DNA of 8,618 nucleotides from positions 1 through 8,618 of the forward strand of contig JAMPYE010000170.1 of NCBI GenBank assembly GCA_023700825.1, read 5' to 3'. Source of the DNA: Thermoanaerobaculia bacterium. GTDB lineage: Bacteria; Acidobacteriota; Thermoanaerobaculia; Gp7-AA8. This document shows, piece after piece, positions 1 through 6,148 of this stretch. Under the pieces are notes generated by a model. That model saw only the letters and a program-made list of their open reading frames with translations, was not told where the DNA came from and did no database searches. Position 1 is the stretch's first letter; each line of letters opens with the position of its first letter. Position numbers and translations under genes: made by a program.

Positions 1-169
1 AGAACAGGGTGCGGTCCGTCTTCGTCGCGAGCGAGAGCATCTTGCTGCGGTTGTTCGACGGGAGCGAGTCGTAGATGAACTGCAGGTTCGTCGTCTTCCC
101 GCAGAGACCGGGGCCGTAAAACACGATCTTGGCCGTGATCTCTTTCGTCGCGTAGTTGAAAAGGACCAT
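1..169 (-). CDS. mglA: MglA-type Ras-like small GTPase, 5' part only
   Basis: This is the N-terminal 56 residues of a gliding/polarity GTPase, and the gene runs off the left edge. The protein starts MVLFNYATKEITAKIVFYG. It then carries the Walker A loop GPGLCGKTT at about residues 19-27 and the segment SLATKTDRTLF, which leads into switch 2. This arrangement is typical of bacterial MglA. MglA is a cytoplasmic switch that sets cell polarity and controls gliding or type IV pilus positioning, usually with the roadblock protein MglB as its GAP. MglB is not visible here. An in-frame ATG three codons upstream (position 178) is an alternative start. I prefer 169 because MglA proteins normally begin a few residues before the N-Y pair. 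Neither start has a clear Shine-Dalgarno sequence. The family call is firm; the role in this organism is inferred. Confidence 0.9.
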   Translation of the reverse strand, partial: MVLFNYATKEITAKIVFYGPGLCGKTTNLQFIYDSLPSNNRSKMLSLATKTDRTLF

Positions 170-179
170 GAGGCCCATC

Positions 180-208
180 AGGTTATCGTGGCGTCCGGAG
201 GCTGTCAA
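180..208 (-). promoter_or_regulatory. candidate sigma70 promoter for mglA
   Basis: Read on the minus strand, a consensus -35 box TTGACA (203-208) is followed after 17 bases by TAACCT (180-185), a weak -10 matching at only three positions. If used, transcription would begin near 173. That is downstream of the ATG at 178 and only a few bases before the ATG at 169, giving a nearly leaderless mRNA and supporting the shorter MglA start. The -35 is convincing and the -10 is not. Confidence 0.3.
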
Positions 209-257
209 TTTCGCGACCGGCGGCGTTGCCGGCCCTTGACGCGTTGCGCCGAAGCGC

Positions 258-286
258 TTGACGTGAACGAATCGGCCAACCAGAAT
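258..286 (+). promoter_or_regulatory. candidate promoter for the cobalamin riboswitch/btuB transcript
   Basis: TTGACG at 258-263 is followed after 17 bases by CAGAAT at 281-286, which matches the -10 consensus at four of six positions. The predicted start near 293 lies just ahead of the GNRA-capped hairpin that opens the riboswitch region, which fits. An earlier TTGACG at 236-241 has no acceptable -10. If the riboswitch P1 stem starts as far upstream as 271, this promoter would be inside the aptamer and could not be the right one. Confidence 0.35.
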
Positions 287-485
287 GCACCCCTGCCCGG
301 AAACGGGCGCTCTTTCTCAGCCCATCGACCGCGGTGACGGGAAGCCGGTGAGATACCGGCGCGGCCCCCGCCACTGAGACCGGCGACGACTCGCACTACG
401 GCCAGCCCACGAGGGGTGGCACCCACTGTGAACAACGGGAAGGGAGCGCGACGAGGACGACCCGGAAGCCAGGAGACCGATCGCG
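287..485 (+). ncRNA. cobalamin (vitamin B12) riboswitch aptamer
   Basis: The conserved core of the cobalamin riboswitch is present in the right order. A GGGAA-N3-GGTG segment (339-350) forms a GCCGGT/ACCGGC stem. It is followed by GCGGCCCCCGCCACTG (361-376), a CCACTG/GGGAAGG segment (423-446), and the B12 box GAAGCCAGGAGACC (465-478). A hairpin GCCCG-GAAA-CGGGC (295-308) sits at the 5' side. Such RNAs bind adenosyl- or methyl-cobalamin and usually shut off downstream B12 transport or synthesis genes when the cofactor is plentiful. The gene 115 bases downstream encodes a TonB-dependent receptor, the most common target. The core is secure. The outer boundaries, especially the 5' end of P1, are approximate. 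Confidence 0.9.
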
Positions 486-500
486 CGTCGAGATTTCAAC

Positions 501-588
501 CTTCCTCCGGGGTGAGAGGAGTGCGACCGCATGCGGCGCCATCTTTCCATTCCCCGGAGTTCCACGCTTCGGAGGGAAGCGAAAGGAG
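501..588 (+). promoter_or_regulatory. likely riboswitch expression platform and btuB ribosome binding site
   Basis: Between the B12 box and the start codon lie two possible helices that share the same bases. CTCCGGGG (505-512) pairs perfectly with CCCCGGAG (552-559). CTTCCTCCG (501-509) can instead pair with 570-579, with one bulged G. The second helix ends five bases before the Shine-Dalgarno AGGAG at 584-588 and would crowd it. No U-tract follows either helix, so control of translation is more likely than termination. The pairings are seen in the sequence; the switching role is inferred. Confidence 0.45.
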
Positions 589-592
589 CCTC

Positions 593-2470
593 ATGCGCGC
601 CAGGTCGTCACTCCTCACAGGTCTTTCCGTCTTACTCACCGCGTCACTCGCGATCGCCCAGGATGTTCCTGGGCGCGACCAGAAGCGGGACGCCGGGGCT
701 CCGGGGGCCGCGTACAGCGACCAGATCCTGGTGACCGCGTCGGCGATCGAGGAGCCGCTCTCGAGCGTGCCCGCGGCCGCGACCGTCATTACGCGCGCCG
801 AGATCGACGAGCGCGCGGCGAGCTTCGTCGCCGACATGCTCCGCGAGGTTCCGGGCCTCTACATCAGCGGCTCGGGCTCCCCGGGAAAGGCCGCGTCGCT
901 CTTCACGCGCGGCTCGAACTCGACCCACACGCTGGTGCTGCTCGACGGAGTCGAGGTCAACGACCCGTATTTCTCCGGCTTCAACTGGGGCTCGTTCTCG
1001 ACCACGGGCGTCGAGCGGGTCGAGATCGTCCGCGGACCGTTCTCCGCCCTCTACGGGTCGGACGCGATGGCCGGCGTGGTGAACATCCGCACCGATTCGA
1101 CCTGGACGGGGCTGAGGCTCGACGCGGCGGCGGGAGAGAACGGCCTTCTCGACGGTCAGCTCGGCGGGGCCTGGGCCGCGGGCGCGTGGCGTCTCGACGG
1201 CTCCGTGTCGCATCGCGACGACGACGGCTTCGCGGACAACGACGACTTCACGCAGGACGTCGCCGCCGTCTCGGCGCGATGGTCGAACGGGACGATGACC
1301 CTCGCGCTCCGCGGGCGCCTCGACGAGTACGACCTCGGCATCCCGGTCAACACGAACGCCTCCGGCGACGCGCTCGTCGCGAGCCCTAACCGGCGGCAGG
1401 ACGGCCACGAGCTGCAACTCACGCTTCCGTTCGAGCACGACCTCGGTGCGTTCTCCTACGAGGTCACGCTCTCGAGGAACGGCCGGGAGGACAACTTCGA
1501 GGATCCGGACGATCCGTTCGGGTTCAACTTCTCGGAAACCGATTCGGAGACCTCGCGCGCGCACCTGCTCACGACGACGCGAACGCGCCACGGGGCGCTG
1601 CTCGTCGGCGGAGAGTTCGAGCGCGCCGAAGTCGACGACGTGACGAGCTACGGGGTGAATCTCGCCGACGAGACGCGCGACGCGAAATCGATCTTCGCCG
1701 AGTGGCGGGGAGGGCACGATCTCGGTCGCGGCCGGCTGGAGCTGAGCGCAGGCGTGCGCTCCGACGATTTCGACACCTTCGGTCGCGAGACCTCGCCGCG
1801 CCTCGCCGCGGCGTTCGTCACCGGGCGCCACAAGTTGCGCGCCGCATGGGGAGAGGGCTTTCGCGCACCGTCGATCGGCGAGCTCTACTTCCCGTTCTTC
1901 GGGAACGAGTCACTCGACGCGGAACGGAGCACGAGCTGGGAAGTCGGCTGGGACGTCGCGATCGGCAGCGGCACCGCGACCCTGACCTGGTTCGACAGCG
2001 ACTTCGACAACCTCATCGTCTTCGACAACGCGACCTCGCGCTTCGGAAATACCGGCGCCGCGACGACGAGCGGAATCGAGGCGGGCCTTCGCGCTCCGAT
2101 CGGCCGTGGATTCTCCGGGAGCGTTTCGTACACGTGGCTCGACACCGAACAGGCGAACACGGGCGAAGCGCTGCTTCGTCGCCCCGAGCATTCGGGCTCG
2201 GCGAGTCTCGGCTGGGCGTCGAGCCGAGTCTCGGCGCATCTCGTGGTCACGCATGGCGGCGAGCGCGCCGACGTCCGGCCAGTCTTTCCGTACGACCGGA
2301 TCGTCGACGATTCCTACACCGTGGGCGAGCTGGGCGCCGAGTGGAACTTCGGAGCGTTCCGGCCCTACGTCGTCATCGAGAATGTCTGGGACGAGGAGTA
2401 CCAGGAGACCGCGGGATTCGCGTCCCCCGGGCGCCGCGCTTTGATCGGCGTCCGCTACTCACTACAATAG
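593..2470 (+). CDS. btuB: TonB-dependent outer membrane receptor, BtuB-like vitamin B12 transporter
   Basis: This 625-residue outer-membrane receptor is close in size to E. coli BtuB (614 residues). I start it at ATG 593 because AGGAG lies four bases upstream and a signal peptide follows directly (hydrophobic core at about residues 7-21, cleavage after AIA at about 22). Longer upstream readings would translate the riboswitch. A TonB box (DQILVTAS, about 43-50) precedes the plug domain, which shows VITRAEI, REVPGLYI, LVLLDGVEVND and the RVEIVRGPFSALYGSDAMAGVVNI signature. The rest is a 22-strand-type barrel ending in ENVWDEEYQETAGFASPGR. Substrate assignment rests on the riboswitch, not on residues. 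TonB-ExbBD, BtuF and BtuCD would complete the pathway and are not in view. An oddity is that the last strand ends RYSLQ and lacks the usual terminal aromatic residue. Heme or siderophore receptors are alternatives but unlikely given the riboswitch. Confidence 0.87.
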   Translation: MRARSSLLTGLSVLLTASLAIAQDVPGRDQKRDAGAPGAAYSDQILVTASAIEEPLSSVPAAATVITRAEIDERAASFVADMLREVPGLYISGSGSPGKAASLFTRGSNSTHTLVLLDGVEVNDPYFSGFNWGSFSTTGVERVEIVRGPFSALYGSDAMAGVVNIRTDSTWTGLRLDAAAGENGLLDGQLGGAWAAGAWRLDGSVSHRDDDGFADNDDFTQDVAAVSARWSNGTMTLALRGRLDEYDLGIPVNTNASGDALVASPNRRQDGHELQLTLPFEHDLGAFSYEVTLSRNGREDNFEDPDDPFGFNFSETDSETSRAHLLTTTRTRHGALLVGGEFERAEVDDVTSYGVNLADETRDAKSIFAEWRGGHDLGRGRLELSAGVRSDDFDTFGRETSPRLAAAFVTGRHKLRAAWGEGFRAPSIGELYFPFFGNESLDAERSTSWEVGWDVAIGSGTATLTWFDSDFDNLIVFDNATSRFGNTGAATTSGIEAGLRAPIGRGFSGSVSYTWLDTEQANTGEALLRRPEHSGSASLGWASSRVSAHLVVTHGGERADVRPVFPYDRIVDDSYTVGELGAEWNFGAFRPYVVIENVWDEEYQETAGFASPGRRALIGVRYSLQ

Positions 2471-2473
2471 TCC

Positions 2474-2494
2474 GCGCGGCGAGCCCCGCCGCGC
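2474..2494 (+). terminator. GC-rich hairpin after btuB, weak terminator or attenuator
   Basis: GCGCGGCG (2474-2481) and CGCCGCGC (2487-2494) form a perfect 8-bp stem with a five-base loop, three bases after the btuB stop. Only a broken T-rich stretch follows (TTCCATTACGTTT). It may reduce read-through into the zinc-ribbon gene or protect the 3' end. It is not a strong intrinsic terminator. Confidence 0.35.
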
Positions 2495-2522
2495 TTCCAT
2501 TACGTTTGACGAGGAGCCCGAC

Positions 2523-2834
2523 ATGCCCGTGAACCCGAGCGATTCAGAGAAGGAGTACTTCCTCAAGCTCGAGCTCGAGAAGCTGCGCAAGCTGCAGGAA
2601 GAGAGCGCGGCGAGGATGAAAGAAGAAACGAAGAAGAAGCTCAAGGAGCTTCACTGGATGAACTGCCCGAAGTGCGGCATGGACCTGAAGGAAGTCGAGT
2701 ATCAGAACGTCAAGGTCGACTACTGCGGATCCTGTGGCGGGTCGTTCTTCGATGCCGGCGAGATCGAGCAACGTCTCAAGCTCGGTGAAGAACAGAATGT
2801 CCTCGGCAAGTTCCTGAAGGTGTTCAAGCGGTAG
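2523..2834 (+). CDS. small TFIIB-type zinc-ribbon protein
   Basis: This 103-residue cytoplasmic protein has two parts. Residues 8-45 are a highly charged Lys/Glu-rich segment with regularly spaced leucines (L14, L16, L18, L21, L24), probably a helix or short coiled coil. Residues 48-83 form a zinc ribbon with C48-P-K-C51 and C68-G-S-C71, followed by GGSFFDAGEIE. This matches the zf-TFIIB family of bacterial small zinc proteins, whose members typically end in a GGVWLDxGE-like motif. The molecular role of the family is poorly known; despite the name, there is no sign here of a transcription factor. A good Shine-Dalgarno (GAGGAG, 2511-2516) lies six bases before the ATG. It sits 52 bases after btuB on the same strand, with a hairpin between, so it may be partly co-transcribed. 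A strong terminator follows 26 bases downstream. Confidence 0.85.
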   Translation: MPVNPSDSEKEYFLKLELEKLRKLQEESAARMKEETKKKLKELHWMNCPKCGMDLKEVEYQNVKVDYCGSCGGSFFDAGEIEQRLKLGEEQNVLGKFLKVFKR

Positions 2835-2860
2835 GTCGTTCATTCTTTGGAGATTCGAAC

Positions 2861-2896
2861 CGCACGGGCACGCGAGAGCGTGCCCGTGCGCCTTTC
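2861..2896 (+). terminator. strong terminator hairpin after the zinc-ribbon gene
   Basis: A perfect 13-bp stem (CGCACGGGCACGC, 2861-2873, with 2878-2890) is closed by a GAGA tetraloop (GNRA class) and followed by CCTTTCC. The T-tract is short, but the helix is very stable. It most likely ends the btuB/zinc-ribbon transcript. Confidence 0.7.
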
Positions 2897-2923
2897 CGGG
2901 GCGATCGCGCGCTCGACTCCTGC

Positions 2924-2944
2924 GCCGCTACGCGGCGCGCGAGA
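2924..2944 (+). repeat. copy 1 of a 21-bp hairpin repeat
   Basis: This 21-base segment matches 3001-3021 at 19 of 21 positions. The two differences lie opposite each other in the stem, so the hairpin is preserved (C-G here, T-A in copy 2). Confidence 0.55.
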
Positions 2945-3000
2945 TCATTGCACGGCCTCCGCCCGGTCCCGCTCCGCGGGACCGGAGACTAAGATCGGCC

Positions 3001-3021
3001 GTCGCTACGCGACGCGCGAGA
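3001..3021 (+). repeat. copy 2 of the 21-bp hairpin repeat
   Basis: It matches 2924-2944 at 19 of 21 positions, with a compensating T-A pair in the stem. Its last 11 bases (GACGCGCGAGA, 3011-3021) also occur exactly at 8585-8595, beside the second copy of the dispersed palindrome, so it may belong to a larger repeat unit. Confidence 0.5.
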
Positions 3022-3086
3022 CGATCGATTCGCCGATTGGCTTGAAGGGGTGCGGCCTGCCATGCCCTTTTCTTTGAGTGGAGCGG

Positions 3087-3127
3087 GTCGCCTTTGGCGA
3101 CGCGCAGGCAGGAGTGCCTGCGCCACA
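3087..3127. repeat. dispersed palindromic repeat, copy near 3.1 kb
   Basis: Two adjacent hairpins are present: GTCGCC-TTT-GGCGAC (3087-3101), then GCGCAGGCA-GGAG-TGCCTGCGC (3102-3123), a perfect 9-bp stem. Bases 3105-3127 recur as an exact 23-base inverted copy at 8596-8618. The element lies 11 bases beyond the end of the glycosylase gene and could protect or end that transcript, although no U-tract follows. It looks like a REP-like intergenic repeat family; its full extent cannot be judged from two copies. Confidence 0.65.
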
Positions 3128-3138
3128 CCCGAGCCGGG

Positions 3139-3801
3139 TCACTTCGTGGGTCCAGCGGCGTGCCGCCGTTTCGCTCCCGGCACGAATGTCCCCGCCGGCC
3201 TGCCCGGAGACACGTGAGGATTCCCTGCCAGGTAGAAACGAAGCGGCCAGAGGACTCCGTCGGGCGCCCCTTCCACGCCGATGCGCGTGGAGACGGCGAT
3301 GTCGGTGTCGGCCACCTCGCGATCGCGCGGCGTAATTCGAAGCTCCGGCCCCGCGAGCGACGCGCCGTCGAGCTCCCGTCCGAGCGCCATCGCCTGCGTC
3401 AGCCTGCCGGGGCCGCTCGCGATGTCGCGGTCGCGGGTGGCTCCCCGACGCGCTCGCATCGTCTCGACTCCTGTGACCGGCTCGCCCCCGCGCAGCAGGA
3501 CTGCCTCCGGGATCCCTTCTTCCTGCGTCACGACGTTGGCGCAGTGGTGCATGCCGTAGGTGAGATAGACGTAGATGTGCCCGCCGTCGAGGTACATCGA
3601 TTCGTTGCGCGGCGAGCGGTGCCCCCGCCGCGCGTGGCTCGCCCCGTCGTTGGCGCCGAGGTATGCCTCCGTCTCGACGATGCGGACGGCGAGCCATTCG
3701 CCGTCGAGGCGCCGCCAGAGGATGCAGCCGAGCAGGGCGCGCGCGACGTCGACCGTCTCCTGAAAGTAGAACTCGCGCGCGAGCGGGCGCGGTGGTCTCA
3801 T
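3139..3801 (-). CDS. mpg: 3-methyladenine DNA glycosylase (AAG/MPG family)
   Basis: This 220-residue monofunctional base-excision repair enzyme removes alkylated purines such as 3-methyladenine, 7-methylguanine and hypoxanthine. The family's active-site blocks are all present. IVETEAYLG gives E45 and Y47, equivalent to human AAG E125 (which activates water) and Y127. H56 in ASHARRG matches human H136. Y82 in LTYGMHHCANVV matches the intercalating Y162, and N89 matches N169. RSPRNESMYLDGGHIYVY and SGPGRLTQAMAL are also characteristic. Length is normal for bacterial members. Its ATG overlaps the stop of the upstream phosphatase gene as ATGA, so translation is probably coupled, and it has no promoter of its own that I can see. 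The 3' end is followed at once by the dispersed palindrome. No residue looks wrong for activity. Confidence 0.95.
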   Translation of the reverse strand: MRPPRPLAREFYFQETVDVARALLGCILWRRLDGEWLAVRIVETEAYLGANDGASHARRGHRSPRNESMYLDGGHIYVYLTYGMHHCANVVTQEEGIPEAVLLRGGEPVTGVETMRARRGATRDRDIASGPGRLTQAMALGRELDGASLAGPELRITPRDREVADTDIAVSTRIGVEGAPDGVLWPLRFYLAGNPHVSPGRPAGTFVPGAKRRHAAGPTK

Positions 3802-4598
3802 CGGTCGAGCTGATCCTCCCGGGTGTGTCTCGCGATGAGCTCGAGCAGCTCGCGATGAACGCCAGGCGCGGCGCCGACGATGTTGCCGCGCTCCCAGAAG
3901 CGCTCGCCGCCGGAGAAGTCGGTCACGATACCGCCCGCCTCGCGTACGAGCACGCCCCCCGCGGCGACGTCCCAGGGCGCGAGGTGGAGCTCGAAGAAGC
4001 CGTCGAACACGCCGGCCGCCGTGTAGGCGAGATCGAGCGCCGCGCTCCCCGGACGGCGCACTCCCTTGCAGACGCTGATCACGTCGCGGAAGATCGAAAC
4101 GTACTTCTCGACGTGCTCCATCGCGCGGAAGGGAAAGCCGGTCGCAAGAAAGGATCCGTCGATCGAGTCGCGCGTTGATACGCCGAGGCGCTTGCCGTTG
4201 AGGAACGCGCCGCTTCCCCGTTCGGCGACGAAGACGTTCTCGCGCAGTGGCTCGTAGACGACTCCGACCGTCATTTCGCCGCGCTCGCGCAGGGCGATCG
4301 AGACCGACCAGACGGGAAAGTGCTGCAGGTAGTTCGACGTGCCGTCGAGCGGGTCGATGATCCAGGTGCGATCGCCGCCCGTGCCCGTCGCGCCCGATTC
4401 CTCGCCCAGGAACGAGTCGCCGGGGAAGGCCGCGGCGAGGCACTTGACGATCGCGTCCTCGCTCTCGCGGTCGGCCTTCGACACCCAGTCGTGGCGGCCC
4501 TTCAGGGTCGCGTCGAGGCGGTCGAGCTGCTGCCAGTACTTGAGAAGAATCTCGGCGCCGGTCTTCGCGGCTTCGACGGCTCGGTCAACGGAGCTCAC
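3798..4598 (-). CDS. inositol monophosphatase family phosphatase (SuhB-like)
   Basis: This 266-residue Mg2+-dependent sugar-phosphate phosphatase has every motif of the family: K41-A-D43 near the N-terminus, LGEESG (E66, E67), WIIDPLDGTSN (D82, D85, G86, T87; the metal-binding loop) and APWDVAAG (D210, the third metal ligand). RRPGSAALDLAYTAAGVFDGFFE is the usual substrate-side segment. Possible substrates include inositol-1-phosphate, fructose-1,6-bisphosphate or 3'-phosphoadenosine 5'-phosphate; the sequence alone does not choose. SuhB homologues can also act in rRNA transcription complexes. The start is a GTG at 4598, supported by a strong Shine-Dalgarno GAGGTGA (plus-strand 4602-4608) just upstream. 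The gene is first in a two-gene operon with the DNA glycosylase (four-base overlap) and is driven by a promoter about 40 bases upstream that overlaps the promoter of the divergent gene. Confidence 0.92.
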   Translation of the reverse strand: MSSVDRAVEAAKTGAEILLKYWQQLDRLDATLKGRHDWVSKADRESEDAIVKCLAAAFPGDSFLGEESGATGTGGDRTWIIDPLDGTSNYLQHFPVWSVSIALRERGEMTVGVVYEPLRENVFVAERGSGAFLNGKRLGVSTRDSIDGSFLATGFPFRAMEHVEKYVSIFRDVISVCKGVRRPGSAALDLAYTAAGVFDGFFELHLAPWDVAAGGVLVREAGGIVTDFSGGERFWERGNIVGAAPGVHRELLELIARHTREDQLDR

Positions 4599-4637
4599 AG
4601 GTCACCTCGGTGAAGGGGGATTCGCACGGCCAGCGCG

Positions 4638-4665
4638 ATTCTATCCCGCCGTCGATTCTTGCCAA
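4638..4665 (-). promoter_or_regulatory. promoter of the phosphatase-glycosylase operon
   Basis: On the minus strand, TTGGCA (4660-4665) is followed after 16 bases by TAGAAT (4638-4643). Both are close to the sigma70 consensus. The predicted start is near 4631, giving a leader of about 33 bases to the GTG. Its -35 box shares five bases with the -35 box of the divergent promoter. Confidence 0.55.
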
Positions 4666-4687
4666 TGCGCGCGTCGGGTCATAGACT
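4659..4687 (+). promoter_or_regulatory. promoter of the FadL-like gene
   Basis: TTGCCA (4659-4664) is followed after 17 bases by TAGACT (4682-4687). The predicted start near 4694 gives a leader of about 40 bases carrying the Shine-Dalgarno AGGGAGG (4724-4730). The -35 overlaps that of the minus-strand operon, so polymerase probably cannot occupy both sites at once. Confidence 0.5.
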
Positions 4688-4736
4688 GTTGGCACAACCA
4701 ACGAAGATTGATCGCTTTGCGACAGGGAGGGTAATG

Positions 4737-6083
4737 ATGCGGAAGCAATTCACCATCGTGCTGGCGCTGGCCGTGTGCTCGTTCGGTGTCTCGGCGCAGA
4801 ACACCGACATCGAAGCGCTATCCGGCCTCATTTTCAACTTTGGCAACCCCGGAGCCCGTTCGCTCGGCATGGGCGGCGCGTTCCTGGGCATGGCCGACGA
4901 TTCGTCGGCGGCGGAAGCAAACCCCGCAGGCCTGACGGCGCTGGTTCGTCCCGAGATGACGATCGAAGTCCGGAACTCGAAGACGATACAGACGCTCCCC
5001 GTCGACGGCTTCTACGATCCGGCGGACGCGAGCCTGCTCGAGACGATGGACTACACCGCCAACAGCCGCAGAGCGGAGATCTCGTTCGGCAGCTTCGTGA
5101 TTCCGAAGGGCAACTGGAGGCTGGCCGGCTACTTCCACTCGGTGCTGGAGTTCGAGAACGAAGCCAACGCGCTCTTCTCGCAGAATCAGTTCGGGCAGGT
5201 CGGCGTGCTCGGGATCGACTTCTTCCTCGGGCCGAACGGCCCGGTGAGCCCCGGCCAGTGCGGGGATGACTGCACCGAGTTCTTCACGCTCCCGTACTAC
5301 ACGGCGGTCAACATCGATCTCGAGACCTGGGGCCTCGCCACGGCGTACAAGGTGAGCGACAACTTCTCGATCGGCGCCGCCGTGAAGTACCAGAATTTCA
5401 CCGAGCAGGCGCTCTCGTTCCGTACGGACGAGGGGCTGAATCCGCTCGTGGCGCTCGCCCAGACCTCCGACGACGACGACTACACCTACACGGTCGGCTT
5501 CAAGATCGGAAGCCCGCGCAGCAAGTTCAACGTCGGCGGCGTCTACAAGACGGGCGGCGAGTTCGAAGCTCCCGTGGCACTCGGCGAGTTCGACACGAAC
5601 TTCAACATCGACGTCACGGAAGTCGGCCGCCCGACCTTCCACGTCCCCGACGTCTACGGTATCGGCATTTCGTACAACCCGACGCCGCCCCTGCGCATCA
5701 ACGTCGACGCCGTCCAGGTCGATTACTCGAATCTGGTCGACGACTTCCTCTCGATCTACGACGACATCCGCGACGACCCGGACTACCGGCGCGAAGACGT
5801 CACCGAGATCCACGTCGGCGCCGAGTGGTTCTTCGTCAACAGCCGGATTCCGTGGGCGATCCGCGGTGGCTGGTGGCGGGACCCGGAGCACAGCCTTCGC
5901 TACGCCGGACCACAGACGAGCGGTAACCAGGTCGCGGCGAGCATCCTGTTCCCCGAAGGCGAGGACCAGGACCACTATTCGATCGGCATCGGCTTCGCGT
6001 TCACGAACCTGCAGGTCGACGCGGCGTACGACACCTCCGACAAGTTCAAGGTCGGTTCGATCTCCGCGAAATACGTATTCTGA
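4737..6083 (+). CDS. FadL/OmpP1-like outer membrane beta-barrel protein
   Basis: This 448-residue outer-membrane protein has a Sec signal peptide (basic MRK, hydrophobic residues 6-19, cleavage after SA at about residue 20). The mature N-terminus carries GNPGARSLGMGGAFLGMADDSSAAEANPAGL in two overlapping conserved blocks (about residues 36-66). This is the hallmark of the OmpP1/FadL/TodX and PorV-like superfamily of barrels that move hydrophobic compounds or assist secretion. Alternating-residue strands follow, and the chain ends ISAKYVF with the terminal phenylalanine used for BAM-dependent insertion. A C175-x3-C179 pair in a loop may form a disulphide. Start choice: GGAGG at 4726-4730 is six bases from ATG 4737 and three from ATG 4734, so 4737 is preferred and 4734 possible. 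It is a single gene between its own promoter and a strong terminator. The substrate is unknown; FadL-like and PorV-like assignments cannot be separated here. Confidence 0.72.
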   Translation: MRKQFTIVLALAVCSFGVSAQNTDIEALSGLIFNFGNPGARSLGMGGAFLGMADDSSAAEANPAGLTALVRPEMTIEVRNSKTIQTLPVDGFYDPADASLLETMDYTANSRRAEISFGSFVIPKGNWRLAGYFHSVLEFENEANALFSQNQFGQVGVLGIDFFLGPNGPVSPGQCGDDCTEFFTLPYYTAVNIDLETWGLATAYKVSDNFSIGAAVKYQNFTEQALSFRTDEGLNPLVALAQTSDDDDYTYTVGFKIGSPRSKFNVGGVYKTGGEFEAPVALGEFDTNFNIDVTEVGRPTFHVPDVYGIGISYNPTPPLRINVDAVQVDYSNLVDDFLSIYDDIRDDPDYRREDVTEIHVGAEWFFVNSRIPWAIRGGWWRDPEHSLRYAGPQTSGNQVAASILFPEGEDQDHYSIGIGFAFTNLQVDAAYDTSDKFKVGSISAKYVF

Positions 6084-6088
6084 TTCGA

Positions 6089-6104
6089 GCGGCGGGAGCG
6101 CCGC
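6089..6104 (+). other. small hairpin after the FadL-like gene
   Basis: GCGGCG (6089-6094) pairs with CGCCGC (6099-6104) around a GGAG loop, five bases after the stop codon. No U-tract follows. It may act with the terminator just downstream or simply protect the 3' end. Confidence 0.35.
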
Positions 6105-6112
6105 GACAGGCG

Positions 6113-6146
6113 AACGGGCGCGTCTTCGGGCGCGCCCGTTTTCTTT
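6113..6146 (+). terminator. strong rho-independent terminator of the FadL-like gene
   Basis: AACGGGCGCG (6113-6122) pairs perfectly with CGCGCCCGTT (6131-6140) around an eight-base loop and is followed by TTCTTT. This is a textbook GC-rich hairpin plus T-tract and isolates the FadL-like gene from the monooxygenase gene. Confidence 0.88.
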
Positions 6147-6148
6147 GA

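Larger units (their letters stand above)
2897..3086. other. hairpin-rich stretch without a gene
   Basis: No credible coding sequence is seen on either strand. The stretch holds three strong hairpins: GCGCCGC-TAC-GCGGCGC (2922-2938), a perfect 10-bp stem with a TCC loop (CCGGTCCCGC, 2963-2972, with 2976-2985), and CGTCGC-TAC-GCGACG (3000-3014). The first and third belong to an imperfect direct repeat. The remainder up to the GTCGCC/GGCGAC hairpin at 3087 shows nothing I recognise. Confidence 0.6.

Noticed and set aside
416..592. Longer N-terminal reading of the TonB-dependent receptor from a GTG at 416
   Set aside because: It would translate the riboswitch and B12 box and bury the signal peptide. 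The ATG at 593 has a Shine-Dalgarno and is followed at once by a signal peptide.
531..734. Small ORF starting at ATG 531 with an upstream GAGGAG (67 residues)
   Set aside because: It overlaps the receptor in another frame, has arginine/serine-rich composition typical of GC-rich frame shadows and shows no domain. A leader-peptide role cannot be fully excluded.
644..1831. 395-residue minus-strand ORF opposite the receptor
   Set aside because: It is an Arg/Val-rich shadow of the receptor codons with no recognisable motif; the plus-strand frame has clear receptor motifs.
2928..3128. Minus-strand ORF of 66 residues across the hairpin-rich gap
   Set aside because: It is a translation of the dispersed repeat with no Shine-Dalgarno and no domain. 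Such ORFs are a common artefact of this kind of repeat.
4818..5975. 385-residue minus-strand ORF opposite the FadL-like gene
   Set aside because: It is a long antisense open frame expected at high GC, with low-complexity Asp/Val/Glu/Arg-rich composition. The opposite strand encodes a signal peptide and barrel motifs.
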